From: Coptis chinensis
Lineage: Eukaryota > Streptophyta > Magnoliopsida > Ranunculales > Ranunculaceae
NCBI GenBank assembly: GCA_015680905.1
Contig: CM027384.1
Coordinates: 76,293,501 to 76,357,500, forward strand
Direction: 5' to 3'
Length of the DNA stretch: 64,000 bases
Positions 21,463-33,773 of the stretch are shown in pieces (position 1 is the stretch's first letter; every line of letters starts with the position of its first letter). The notes below the pieces were generated by a model. The model ran no database searches. It was not told the origin of the DNA and saw only the letters and a program-made list of their open reading frames with translations. Both the position numbers and the translations under genes were made by a program.

Positions 21463-24400
21463 ATGACCCTCTCGGTAGAATGCTGGGTTCATGCAGCGAT
21501 CTGGCCGAGAGAAGACTCAACACTTGGGTGAAGCATGATGCGAGCTATGGAGATCGTTCGTTTGGGATGCCGGTGAGTTGGAAACTGGCGGGGAAGAAAA
21601 TTTTTTGCGTGTTCCGGCACGCGATTTAATCATAGCAGTTGGAAAGGAATCGCGGTCGCCGCATTCGGAAGTCGAAAAGACAGTTCCTTGGACACGTGTG
21701 GGCTATATCATAGGCCGTAATCATAACTTCTTAGGAACCGAACAGCGGTTGTGCAAAATCAAAATTGAGGCAAACAAAAAGGCATTTCCAGGCTTCTTCT
21801 TCAAAAACGGCGCGGTGGCTTTGCGGTGAGTGCTTTATTCTCGCTGTTTTGCTTTTCATTTTCGCTTTGCTTTTTCTTCGTTCCAAGTAGGGTTTATTAA
21901 GTTGGTAGGTCGGTGTTAGGTTATAGGGTTTAGGGTTTGGTGATTCGAGAATAAGGTGATATTACAATGTCGGATTTCGGATGACACTCGCGTTCGGAAG
22001 AGGTGCGGAGGGTTTCACCGAAAATGGAGAGTATGAAGAAGAGGATGAGGATTCGTTGAATGGGCGGTGATGATCGGATCAGTAGTGGAAGAAGAAGTTA
22101 GGGGAGGAGGTTAATAGCCGATCCGGGTCGAGGATGAGGTGGCTAGACGCGATGGGTCGAGGAGGGATGACGCCCGCCAGTGACCTACCCCAAGAGCTGT
22201 AGATCGCCGGCCGCGCCAATTTCGTTTCCTCGAGTCGAAAGCAGCGCCAGATGGGATTAATGTGCCCGACACGAAATATACTGAACCTAGGGCCTGAGTG
22301 AAAATGTTCAGAGTGAGGGGTACAAGCCTCCGAATGGTGGAGTAATCATATGTGAAGGTCACCGGAGCCGTTCATGCAGCCTACCGTTCTCGAAATTGGT
22401 TTGTGACTTCGAGTTATTGTGGGAAGTCTCCATGTCGGTTCGTTTGGCAACCGGCGACTATTCAAGGTGTTCAATCTGTTGAATGAATGCGAGTGGGGAA
22501 TTCCACATAGGTGTGTCCGACATAATAGAGCATTACGTAATGAGGCGGTCCGGTAATCCGAACTTTAGCTTGCAAACCATGCCGACGCGTTCTGCTGTGC
22601 TTGATGGTGTAAGCAATGAGGCCTGGACGAGGAGGCCGTTGTTGCTAGTGGGCAACTACTGTGCTAGTGGATGTAGGTTGCGAACTAGGATGTGTAGTCT
22701 AGCCGGTGGGTAGGATTGTCTTCCTCTTGTTGTGTTAGTGGGTGGGTGAGCCACGCTTTTTAACCGGGTTCATCTCTTTGTTTTGTTTGCAGATATTCCT
22801 GTGCGGACTCGAACTGATCGTGGGGAGATAGAAAGGTTCGCACGGTTGAGTCGGGAACAAAAGCGAGCTAAGCTTCCAGAGTTTGCTCATTTCTTTGAGG
22901 AAAAAGGAGGTGCTGCGATCCGGGAGAAGAGGAAGGTGCAAAAGGAGCGAAGCTCTTAAGTCGGACGGCGGGCGGTGATGGAGAAGCGTACAAGTGATCT
23001 CGATAACACGGGAGGACCGAGACCGGCGCGCGGCCGCCTCGGCGGCGCCCCGTTGTGGAGGCCGCGGGCCGGTAGCTCGAGCTTTTATCCCGGAGGATCG
23101 ACCATTGATGCTCCTGTGGAGTTGGAGATCAGAAGGCTTTACTCTCCCGTGGGTAGGTCGGAGAAGAGGAGAGCTGAAGTGGCCGAGCCGCAGGGAGCTC
23201 GAATGGCTAAAGTGGTGCGACATGCCTGGGGGAGGGCTCTCGAGTGGAGGAGGTGGTGGTAGCTGGGCGGACCGGGCGCTGGCCCCGAAAGCGTGTCATG
23301 GACTTGGCTACCTTCGGTCGCGGGATCTAGTCCGCTTCGACAAGGACGGAACCCAAATCCGCTAGTGAAAGCGGGAAAGGCTCCCCGTAAAGGCGAAAGT
23401 GGAAAAGCGGCCGTGGGTGGCGATGAGCTGGAGGCCCAATTTGTGTACCGACGAAAGCACGGAGGGCAGCGAATCAAAAAGCGCACCGACCGCAGCCTTC
23501 AGTCGAGTAAAGGTAGCGCCCGCTTTGTTGGAACATCGCCGGATGGGAACCGCAAGGAATGGATGAGAAGGGATCGGCGGATACCATACGCCGGATGGAA
23601 ATCGCGCAATGTCCGGGTAATAGAATTATCGTCCGTTAGTATAGCATGTTAACCTATGTTCGTTGCTTTGATCCGCTTTGCATGTGTGCATTGTGGCAGC
23701 CTTTGTCACCGCTTCCAAAAGTTGAAAGAGATTGCTCGGTTCCAAAAAACAGATAGGAGTCCAAATCTTTGAAGTTGACGGAAGAGCTGAAAAACGCGGT
23801 GACGCGCCAAGATGGAGCGCGGATGAGCTCGAGGGTCCGGAAGGCACATGAAGCTCGACTCGCCGAAGATGCCGAAAGACACCGGTCGAAGATCCGAAGC
23901 GGTTAGAAGGAGCGAGGAAGGTAACGTTCGCGGCCGCGAATCGTGGAAATGGGAGGTCGAACGATTATGCCCTCCATCAGAAGAAAGTTGCTCGGGGACG
24001 CTTACTAAAGGCGCATACGATCCGGATGTCGACTACGGAGATCCGGAAATGGATTACAAAGCTTTGAATGAGGAACACGCGACGCCGCGACGCCCCGCAC
24101 TACGCTGGAACAAAAATGCAGGGAGACGTCGATGGGGCGATTGGGTCCTCCTTGATCATACCGTAAACCGTGGGTGTCATAAGCCGATTTCCCTGACGCC
24201 GACGCGACTGATGAGTTTAGAACCGACGGGATATCGATCGAAGTGGAAGGGAAGGTCCGCCGAGGTTGATGAAGCCGTTTGAGCCCGGGCGAATCGATCG
24301 CGGGTGCCCATGGAGGGCGAAAGCCGTGAATTTATTTTTGTTTCTTGTCGCCTTTATATGCCGCGGATACAATAGAACCGGTTTCGGGTAACCCGGGCGC

Positions 24401-26140
24401 TTCGCTTTTCTTGTGTTGTTATACTATGCTCTTGAGCAAGTTGGTACCCGTGCTAATTCGGGTAAACCATGTGATGTTACTATTTGTGTAGCGGGTTGGA
24501 TTTCCGAGTAGTCTCAAAGAACTCGGCTAAACAACGACCAGATGAGAAAACCGGTAAAACCAGTCGCCCCTTGTTTTCATGCGGTCGGGCTATTTGTTTT
24601 CCTTTGTGTGCTTGACTCGCTTTGCTTGATCATAGCTGATTGTGATTAGATCATTTGCGATAACGTAACGTGGTAGATGCGTTCGGTGACCACTTAGTCA
24701 GCCGATGACCGGTAAGCTTGGATGAGCGCCCCGCTGTTGGTTATACCGCCCAGACGTTGTTCGAATCGGCGATGTATTGGTCGCGGCAAAACCGGTTTCT
24801 TCACGCGTCGCGACACGTGTAGAGGAGGCGAGGGTTCGGGGACATAATGATATGCGGGCAGATGGCGTTTGGCGCCTCAAGGCAATTATGAGGTTTAGGA
24901 AAAGACGTTTCCTAAGTAATATAAACGGTTCTTCGTGATACCATCAAGGTATTTGGCCATCGTTGAAGTCCCATACGCTTCTCGTCTTCTTCGGCTCTAC
25001 CGCCGCCGCGGCTCGCTTCTTCTTGCTTCTTCACCGTGCATGCGGATTTCTTCTTTGTAAATGTTATTCCGTTTGAGAAATACCTAGAGTAAGCTTTAAC
25101 CGAAGCCGCCGAACTTTGCCGCTAGGTTAGGATGGCTAGATGTCGCGGCGCTTAGGAGAGAAACGCCCCCACTATCAATGGAGGAAATGGAGTTTGAGCC
25201 TCATGTTCATGGCGATCGGGGAAGAGAAAGGGTTGCAGATGGAGAAACGGCGGTCATAAACGAATCGAGGAGAGATAGTAGCCGGCCGGGCGGCATTGAT
25301 TGGGGTCGCCACAACCGAGCTGGCTTAAAACCATCGGGTCGCTCGGGAATTTTAACGAAGTGGGGCAAGGTCGCCTGCCATGTGAGAGTTCGCCCCGCCA
25401 TGTAAGGATGTGGGGAGTTTAATTCTACCACCGGGAAGACGGGAAGAAGCGGATGGTAAAACGCCGGATCAGAAGCTTCCACTCGGCCCCATAGCGACTA
25501 GCCGCTCGGGCGGATTGTGCTAGATGGTGATAAAAGAGGTTGAGGACGAGGACATGGGGACACCACCGGGGACGATGGATATGGCCGCTTTGTTTGGTGA
25601 GTTCCCCGATAGCTTAAGCATCGTTAAAATCGACTTCGGTGGAGTCCGGTGGTCTAACCGTGTTCATGCAGTTTCTTGCGTGGTATGATAAGTCGAAAGA
25701 TGTTGCGGCAGCCGCTCGAGACTAGTGGTAACCCGCGACGCGGAGCCGGGTTGATGCGAAGCCGCGTGGGGGTGGACAAGAAGAAACTAGAAGTGATGTC
25801 CACCAAGTACCGTAACGAATCGCCGAGAACGCCTGCATCGGGTGACGGATATGACCGAAGCCGAAAGGGAATTGGCGGGTCAGGATCGCTATGCGCGAAG
25901 AAATGTCGGGGTGGCGCGAAAAAGGCGAAGAAGGCGATAATCGAAGCTCAGACGCTTTATGCCGCCCGACGAAAAAGTATGACACACCGAGGAAAAACGA
26001 TTGCCGGCGAGGAAGAAAAGCCCGAAACGCGGTGATGCCGAGGTCGTTTCGGCATACCGCTTCGACTAGCGCAGCCCGGAAGACAAGCATGTCATTACCG
26101 AGAATTGATAAGGTGATCGCCATCCGACTCTGTTAGTCTT
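21463..26140 (+). other. Antisense open-frame block in the gypsy 3' region
   Basis: Opposite to gag-pol, the plus strand has several open frames and plant-like splice signals: a donor GCG|GTGAGTGC at 21826 and an acceptor TTTGTTTTGTTTGCAG ending at 22792, after which the frame reads VRTRTDRGEIERFARLSREQ. Charged, helix-prone frames also occur at 23848-24282 and 25676-26035. Tat-lineage elements are known to carry an extra reading frame, often antisense, between integrase and the 3' LTR; this block fits that. The product is unidentified and the frames are broken here. Confidence 0.5.
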
Positions 26141-26454
26141 AAGTTGTGAGTGTAGTCTACATTTTCTCTTATAATGGAGAGCAAACAATAGAGCCGTGGT
26201 TTTCGGTTTGCCCGAAAGCAGTCCTTTTGTTTGGAGGATCGGTTTCCGCGGAAAGCCGCAGTTCTATATATTTTGTTTATTTTTATGATGAGACGCCGAT
26301 CCGGATTTTCCGGGTAATCCCAGCCAGATCGGTGGGCATATCTATTGCAATGCTTGATCGAATATTGCTATTGGTTGTGTTTCGCATGCATGTTATGTTT
26401 CCGGTATGATGCATGTAGCTTGGCGATAGTCCCGAAAGTGTTTGCTCGCGGAGA

Positions 26455-26910
26455 AGCGTTCTTTTTTAGTCGATCCTAGAAATATAGGTCCTCGACGTTA
26501 TAAGAATTGGAGAGGCTAAGTAGCCCGCGGAGCTCCTCGAGTCGTCGCCAAGAATTGAGAGGCGCCGTTCTTTTCGCTTTAGTCGATCCTAGAAATATAG
26601 GTCCTCGACGTTATAAGAATTGGAGAGGCTAAGTAGCCCGTGGAGCTCCCCGAAATGCCGCTTCCGGAGAGCGTTTCGCTTTAGTCGATCCTAGAAATAT
26701 AGGTCCTCGACGTTATAAGAATTGGGAGAGGCTAAGCCCGCGGAGCTCCTCGAGAGTCGTACCGGCCGAGAGCGTTTCGCTTTTAGTCGATCCTAGAAAT
26801 ATAGGTCCTCGACGTTACAAGAATTGGAGAGGCTATAGTAGCCATTGAGCTCCCCAGAGAGTAGAAATATGCCGCCAAGAATTGAGAGCGTTCGCGTTAG
26901 AGTATGTCGG
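26455..26910. repeat. Tandem repeat, about 4 copies of 102-113 bp
   Basis: The core CGATCCTAGAAATATAGGTC starts at 26471, 26584, 26686 and 26788, each followed by a shared CTCGACGTTA-AAGAATTGG segment and a more variable GC-rich spacer. It lies inside the gypsy element between the antisense block and the integrase end. Confidence 0.9.
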
Positions 26911-27044
26911 CCGGCCGAGGGCGGGCGAAGCCAAGTAAAACATGTTGAGCTGCTATAAGCTATATGCTTTGTAAACCGGGTTGACTTGCCAATACAAATA
27001 AAGATAGTAACTTGTATTAAATAACACAGAAACTTATTTAACAT

Positions 27045-28160
27045 TAATGTGAACCAAAACATGTACAACATGGATGGAGCTATTGGTAAAAAATTTCAGT
27101 AGATAAGTATTCCAAGGTCGAGGCAACATCTTCCCCTCTTGGGTTCTTATCCAAGATGCTCCATTGCCGACCACGCCGCTCCACGCATGTAGGGGCCTTC
27201 CCATGTGGGTGCTAACTTGGAATCGCCCCCGCCTTTTGAGCACTAGGTCTCCGTGTTGAAAAGACCTAGGATGAACTCGCTTATTGTAGGAGTTCTTCGA
27301 GTTTGTCGGTAAGATGACGACTGGCAGCTAAGTCTCGCTTTTCTTCCAACAGTCGACGCCTCGCGGATAACACGGAGTCGTTATGCCCCGACTCAACAAG
27401 TTTCGATCGAGTTGTAGTGACGGTCACCGGTGGGAATTACGGCTTCGTGCCATAACATAAGGAGAATGGCGACTTCACGGCATCGAGCGAAAGCCGTGGC
27501 GCGTGAGCCCATAGAATGTTTTCCAACTGGTTTGGCCATTGGCTCTTATTCTTTTCAATCTTTTTCTTCAAATTTTCCAAGATTGCTTTGTTACTGGCTT
27601 CTGCTTGGCCGTTACTCTGAGCGTACTGCGGAGTAGAGAACGCATGAATGATCTTCCACTTAGCTAGGAACTCTTTAACTGTTCGGCCTTTGAATTGAGG
27701 CCCATTGTCCATTACTAATGTATGTGGTAAACCAAATCTGGTGATAATGTGAGTCCAGATGAAGTTTCGGACATGGGACTCTTTGACGTGTGCGAGAGGA
27801 ATGGCCTCGACCCACTTGGTGAAGTAGTCGGTTGCAGCTAGGACAAAGCGGAAGCCAAGACTCTTCTGTGGAATGAATGGTCCCATGATGTCCATGCCCC
27901 ACATGTGAAATGGCCACGGGCTCGCTATGCCGACCGGGCCATGAAAGGTGTTGGATGATATCAGTGGGTTTAACGCTTGGCATTTGAGACATTTGAGGAC
28001 GATGCTTTAGCATCGACCGCGATCCGGGGCCGAAATATCCTCGGAGATGGCCTTGTGAGCTAACGAGCGTCACCGGGCTGATTTCCACATTCGCCTTCGT
28101 GGATTTCGCAAAAATCAATTGACCTCTCGCTCGGGTAATGCATCGTGAAGTGTGGGCCAC
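27045..28160 (-). pseudogene. Gypsy integrase remains
   Basis: The minus strand holds the catalytic core with WGMDIMGPF, ATDYFTKWVEAIPL, VMDNGPQFKGR and STPQYAQSNGQAE (the D-D-E pattern), and nearer 27100 the C-terminal GKMLPRPWNTYLLKFF motif typical of plant gypsy integrases. Fossil. Confidence 0.9.
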
Positions 28161-28184
28161 CGATTTCCGAATAGCTTGTTTTGA

Positions 28185-29900
28185 CTAAACAATAACGCCG
28201 AGCTTGATAAGAGACCGCCTCGGCCTTGGTACGCCCTCGGGGAGCGTCGCCGCCGCGGCGGATATGATCGATGATGGGTCGCGATCCATGTTTGGCCTAA
28301 CCGACCGGGCGGAGAGAGGAAATAGGTCGCTTATCATCAAGGTGTGGTCGACTTGGTATGCAGGTCGGTCGACGACTTCTATGAGAACTTGTCGGGGAAC
28401 GCAGCTCGGGGTCTGGGTAGCCAAATAAGCTAAACTGTCTGCGTGGCGGTTCTCCTCACGCAAGAAATGATGTATGTGTACCTGCTTAAAAGAAGGCAAT
28501 AACTGATGAACGACCTGAAGATACTTGGAAAGGTTACCTTCGTGGGTAGTGTACTCTTTTTGCAACCCGGGCGAATCCACCGGGCCATGAAGTCACTAAA
28601 GACTTGAGCTCTTCGACACCGAAGCCGCAAATGGCCATCCTTAGTCCCCTAATTAGCGCCAGACTGGGCTTCATTGTTGGAAGTTGCAAAATCAACGCGG
28701 ATCGACTTTTCAATCATATTCCGTCGGGGAAACTAAGACGACTCGATGCCGCTTCTAATCGAGATTACCTCGAACCATCCACAAAGAGAGACCAAGGCGA
28801 TTTGACTCCCGTTTTTGTGTCTGGGAGCTCGGTTTCTTGTTCCCAGTTGGGGTCCTCGACTGGGAAATCTGCTAGGAAATCGGCTTAACGACCGACCTTT
28901 TCGAGAAGTAGCGGGGACTAACTCTATGTGGTGTTCTCCGAAGTTCTTCGCCCAAACCGCCATTCGGGTAGTCTTGTTTTCTTTGTGAAGGACTTTCTTC
29001 AATGGAAGGTCGGTAAGAACTTTGATTTGATGTGCTTGAAAGTACGGCCCGAACTTCCGCGGCGGAATACAACAAAGCAAGTAACTGGCTCGTTCCAGAA
29101 GGAATAATTTTTCGGCCGGGCGGAGTGTCTTACTCGTGAAGTAGATCGGCTTCTCGAATTGTTCTCCTCTTTAAAGAGAACCGAAATGATGGCTAAATCG
29201 AGATGGCCGATAAAGCCCCTGTCTCCATATATTGGTTTGGCTAAGACTCGAGGCGGTGAGATACTCTTTGAGAGTAGCTTAATGCATGATGACATTGATC
29301 GCTTCCATGAAAACGGCTCGCCTTTTGAGGAGCCGCAGAACGGTCTACACTTATCCGAGGCCCTTTGATATGAACCGGTTGAGCCACCACCATTCCCCGA
29401 CAATTTCAGATTCCGTTTTTTGCGCGGATCGGGCATATCTAAGAACGCCGGATCCGGGTCGATTTGCCTCGATCCCGCGGGCCGCGACACCGATACCCTA
29501 AAACTTACGGAGGGATTTCCCCAAAGAGGCATTTTTCCGGGTTCAACTTCATGCCCCGTGACGGCGTGAAGTCCGGAGAACGCTTTGTTCTAGTGGGTGA
29601 GGTGATCACCAGCCTTTTGCTTTTGACCACCATGTCGCCAATGTAGACCTCCATGGTGTCGCCTTTAACATGTCTTGGAACATATCCGTGACCAGAAGGT
29701 TGGTATGTCGCCTCCAGCCGTTTTCTTCGTAACCGAACGGGAGGACGTTGTAACAATAGATCCCTTTGCTCGTGAATGAACTAAGTCTTCTCTTGATCTT
29801 CCTCGGCGAGTGGGATTTGGTTGTACCCATCGTGACGCATCCATAAAGGAGAGGAGTTCATGACCACAGTTTGGTCGACCGGTTTGTCAACGCGAGGCAA
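28185..29900 (-). pseudogene. Gypsy reverse transcriptase and RNase H remains
   Basis: Blocks include YCYNVLPFGYEENG-like and MEVYIGDMVVKSK (reverse transcriptase palm), LNPEKCLFG, FQAHQIKVLTD and, in RNase H, FLREENRHADSLAYLA. The order and wording fit Ty3/gypsy. Fossil with many breaks. Confidence 0.88.
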
Positions 29901-30817
29901 GGGAAAGCTATCTTTAGGCGGCCCGATTGACATTTGTGAAATCGACGATGTTTAACCGCGCCATTCTTTTGGGGACGGGCGACAATATTGGCAATCCACT
30001 CGGGTAGTCTACCTTTCGATGAAACCGACTTTGCTTCGAGTTTTTCGACCTCGCCATTGATGGCTTTTTGAAAGCGCAGGGGATAGTCGACGCAGGTCGT
30101 TGTCGGACCGGGTCAGCATTGGGGTTCACGCGTTTAATTTGTGGCAAGCGAGGTTAGGATCGATTCCGGCACATCGATATACCACCAAGCAAAACATCTT
30201 TATTCATTGATAAGAAATTTACAAGTTGGGATCGAGTGTGGGGTCGAGGTTAGCCCCTACATATACAATCTTCGGTCGCCTTCGTGCCAAGATTCACTTT
30301 TTCTTTTCTCGCCATCGGGTTTTACAACTGGTGGCGAAGCACTACTTGGCGACTCACTTCCAGAGAAGGGCGGAACTACTGGTGGGACGATCCGACCGGT
30401 CCGATGATGGTGGGAGCTTAATTCGCAACAACGCCGTGGGTAGCCAATTTAACGGGAGTGGGACCCGGCCGCAAACACATTGATGAATGCGGCCGCTATT
30501 GGTAACCGCGGGCGGCCCGACATGGGCTGAGACGATCTCTCGAAACTTTAATCGACGGCCAATCGTCGTTTGGTCAACGCTAGAGGTCTTCGCGGTGCAT
30601 TGAGGACTCGGGAGCGAAAAGCGGTATCGGGCATTGAGAGAACTTCGCTTTGTAAGAGCCCCCGCTCGCTTGGCAATTCGGGTTCGGGTTGGACTTCGCG
30701 ACTAAGTCACGTGCCATTGTGTAGCTGGAGGGATCCTGTATGGTGGGAAGCAATTCACGAGCGGTCGCATCTGTTGATTGGATCTGGTTACAATGGTACG
30801 CTTCAAGTTGATTGCTT

Positions 30818-31189
30818 CTAAGCTCCATCATGCCTCGAGGTCCGGGAAACGGAGAACTTGATGTAAAGTGGACGACGGCTCGCGATCCGATGAATCCAGC
30901 GACGTCGAGGATGGCATTGATGGCTAAATTTTGTGCCGAGAACGCAGAACCGAGTATTACAGGTAATCTTATCCTCTCGAGATCCCACCGATACTGGTAA
31001 GATAATGTCACCAATGGGGTCGGCTCTGGAGCCATTGAACCCGTAAAGGGGGGCGATTGGGTCGACGAGAACGGACTTGGGGAGGTTCATCTCTTGCATG
31101 GTGTGGTAAAATAAGATGTCACAGGAACTGCCAGGGTCGATCAGGACGCGCTTGACTGTCCAGCCGCTGATTTTGACATGAACGACCAA
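30818..31189 (-). pseudogene. Gypsy aspartic protease remains
   Basis: The minus strand shows VKRVLIDPGSSCDILFY followed by MNLPKSVL and the PLYGFNG segment, the plant gypsy protease pattern in which the usual active-site triplet D-(S/T)-G appears as DPGSS. Fossil. Confidence 0.88.
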
Positions 31190-31511
31190 GGCGTCATTAT
31201 GAGGAAGGCAGACTTTGCTTAAGTCGGCCGCGGAAAAATGATATCGCCCGGCCGCGACTGAACCACGCTGGCGCGTGAGTCTGTGAGCGGAAAAATGATA
31301 GACTTCCGAAGAGCTTAACCCGACGCCTTTTTCTCGGGGAAGAGGTCACGGAATCGTCCGAAAGGTAATCACATGAATAGTGCGAGCATTGTCACGATCG
31401 GATGAGTGTTGCTTTCTCTCTCGCGGACGAACGAACGACGGAGCCGCCCTCACCGTGAGGACGAGCCCGTACTCCTTTGGCGGTGACGGTGAGGTGGAGA
31501 CCGACCACGCA

Positions 31512-32706
31512 TTACGACGACGAGCCATCAACTTGTGACGCAGTCGCCATCGTGAATGCTAGTGTAATGTTTGATATAACCCGCCTTCCACCAGTCTTGG
31601 AGATAATGCTTGAGCCCCCAAAGATGCATCGTTTTTCATGGCACTTTGCTTTATGAAATGCACAAAAGGCTTGCCAGTCGACCGCTGGCTGCCCGATGTT
31701 TGGCCGGAAAATGAGGGCGCTTTTAATCTTATCCAATATGTGATCGGGGAACGGTCGTGACAGCTGAATTCTCGGCGTTGTTATCCGATCGCGGCACGAA
31801 GCCGGGGGCAAGCGACCGGCGCGCTTTGCCCCCGGGGAACGATATGAGACTTCAGCGACCTCGCGGGTTCTCTTGTAAACCATGGAGTTTTAAAGTTTCG
31901 CAACTTGATGTACTTTGTCCACGCGAAGCGTAGAGCTCGGATGTTGTCTCTGGCGTTCTTCATCAACGACCTAGCGAGGTCGGTGTTTCGCGACTCGGCA
32001 AGCATTCGAAAAGGCCGGTGTGGCGAAAGATTCTTTCAAGCCACTTTCCATGCATGTTAGATTCGGCCTTGAACCGGCCCTAGGAATTCACGGTAATAGT
32101 CTCGCCCTCCTTGAACGATAATTGAAACAGAGAATCAAGATCCGCCTTCTTCCTCACCATTGTGGACGATCGGCCGGGCTAACAAATCCAAGAAGTCGCT
32201 CAAGGTGTTTATAGAATCGACTCGATTGAAAAGAACTAATCGAGAGCCGCCATCTTTGAGGTCGGCCGGAAATAATCGCACGCTGGAGATAATCAAACTC
32301 GGGTGAAGTCAGTAAAGTGCCAAACTCTAAATATAGCGAGCCACATGCCGGGGTGGTAATGTGCCGCCGCATATGGGAAAGCGTATCGGATAAAGTCGCG
32401 GTGGAGAAGATTTTACCGAGGACCTCTGCGGTGAACGGAGATGCACGATACGCCTTAAGCATCTTGTGCATAACTGCGGTCGAATCCTTCTTCGCAGTGG
32501 TCCGCCAATCCTTTGGGATAACTCATTAATCTGGCGATTAACGCCATTGATGCCGTGGTTTCGCTCGCATTGCCAATTTGTTGTTGCTGATAACTATCCA
32601 CCTGAGCACGTAAAGTAGCATTTTTCTCCCTGAGCAAGGAAATGCTCTCATTCGTTATTCCTAACTGGTGGGCAAGGTTCTGAACTTGATCTTCTATGCT
32701 AACCAT
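31512..32706 (-). pseudogene. Gypsy gag remains
   Basis: Starts about 80 bases inside the 5' LTR with MVSIEDQVQNLAHQLG and a coiled-coil-like stretch (SLLREKNATLRAQVDSYQQQ). Lower coordinates carry DKIKSALIFRPNIG, CAFHKAKCHEKR-like capsid and linker pieces. Fossil with several breaks. Confidence 0.75.
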
Positions 32707-32786
32707 GCTTCGTGGGCTGGAGAGTTAGAGATGGATGAACTGATCTAAAGTGGCTCTCCAGTAATCGAAACCACAGACGGCGCCAA

Positions 32787-33405
32787 TGTAAAGGAGCGTT
32801 TTAGTTTTCTCCTGATTACAGTAGAGGAGGACGAGATGGGTTTGGACTTTGGATGGGACCGAGGTCAATTGCGGAGCTTAACCGCCACGATCTTCTCTCG
32901 TTTTTCCTTTTCTTGGGGAGAGAAGAATCAGGTCCGACGTAGTTCCAGTAGGTGGTATTTATAGGATTCTGGGAGTGGAGATCCTTTGACACGCGGTACC
33001 CTTTTTGTACAAATGTAGAGTAGAGATCGCGGAATGAGGCCGGAGTGGTTTTTGGTGTAAGTCATGCCTCGATTGGGAGTTGGCGCTGGTAGTCCCTATT
33101 TCCGGTGGTGGGAAATACAAATAAGATTTTGGCAATGATTACATCCGGTGGGCTGCTCGCCTGCTCTCCTCGCAAAGTGTTCGCATTCACCTACTTGTAA
33201 GGAGTCGCCAGCAGATCGGTCTTGGAGGTCACGCGTTGAGGTCAGCTTTGCGGCTTCGCCGTCGCAATGTTCCTTAGTGGGGATATTGCTCCCCTACACA
33301 CCTACTTCTAAGGAGTCGCTCGCAGATCGGTCTTGGAGGTCGATGCGTTGAGGTCGCTTGTGCTTCGTCTGCAATGTTCCTTAGTGGGGATATTGCTCCC
33401 CTACA
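32787..33405 (-). repeat. 5' LTR of the gypsy element (right end)
   Basis: 619 bp, TG...CA ends, followed by ACAAA at 33406-33410. Same internal duplication of the TTCCTTAGTGGGGATATTGC unit as in the left LTR. Confidence 0.92.
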
Positions 33406-33505
33406 ACAAATACAAATGTGAAACCCAAAATGCGTAACTATAGTTTCTTATATATATTCGAGTTGTGAATTAGGGTTTTAGGCAAATTAAAGGATGTTCT
33501 TGACA

Positions 33506-33585
33506 CCATGAGATCATTATAAAAGAAGATTAGTTTCTTTTAAAACCATGAGATCATTATAAAAGAAGATGAGTTTCTTTCAAAA
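33506..33585. repeat. Two-copy tandem repeat, 40-bp unit
   Basis: Two adjacent copies, each starting CCATGAGATCATTATAAAAG, at 33506 and 33546, with few differences. Recent local duplication next to the gypsy insertion. Confidence 0.85.
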
Positions 33586-33773
33586 CTTGTAACTCCGAGA
33601 AAAAAAAAGCACAGTGATCAACTCCCTAAACTTTTTATTCATTAGGGCTCAAACAACATTCTGGCGTTTTCTGTGTATTCTCTTGGAGTCTCGGACGCTT
33701 TTCGGGTCCGTGTGTATGGCCCTTGTCTATTTTGTCCATTATATTAGTGGGCCTCTACTCCTACAGCTATTGG

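Larger units (their letters stand above)
20856..33405 (-). mobile_element. Ty3/gypsy LTR retrotransposon, Tat-type, broken
   Basis: 12.55 kb between LTRs that begin TGTAAAGGAGCG, flanked by target duplication ACAAA (20851-20855 and 33406-33410). Coding remains are on the minus strand in gypsy order: gag, protease, reverse transcriptase, RNase H, integrase. A primer-binding site starting TGGCGCCGTCTGTGG lies at 32771-32785, a form common in plant Tat elements. About 5.6 kb separates integrase from the 3' LTR, far longer than in simple gypsy elements and characteristic of the Tat group (Grande, Retand, Ogre relatives). GC- and CpG-richer than its surroundings. It is a fossil with many breaks (fifteen or more apparent). 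LTRs are very alike outside a few GC-rich blocks, so the insertion looks young. Confidence 0.93.

Noticed and set aside
20996-21523. Frames within the gypsy left LTR
   Set aside because: LTR sequence with no coding role; the same frames are not kept in the right LTR.
22735-23223. Minus-strand frame of 162 codons in the gypsy 3' region
   Set aside because: GC-rich sequence has few stops; no gypsy or other domain, and the antisense strand has better splice signals.
26471-26910. Possible CRISPR-like array
   Set aside because: Unit is over 100 bp with degenerate spacers, inside a plant gypsy element; an ordinary tandem repeat.
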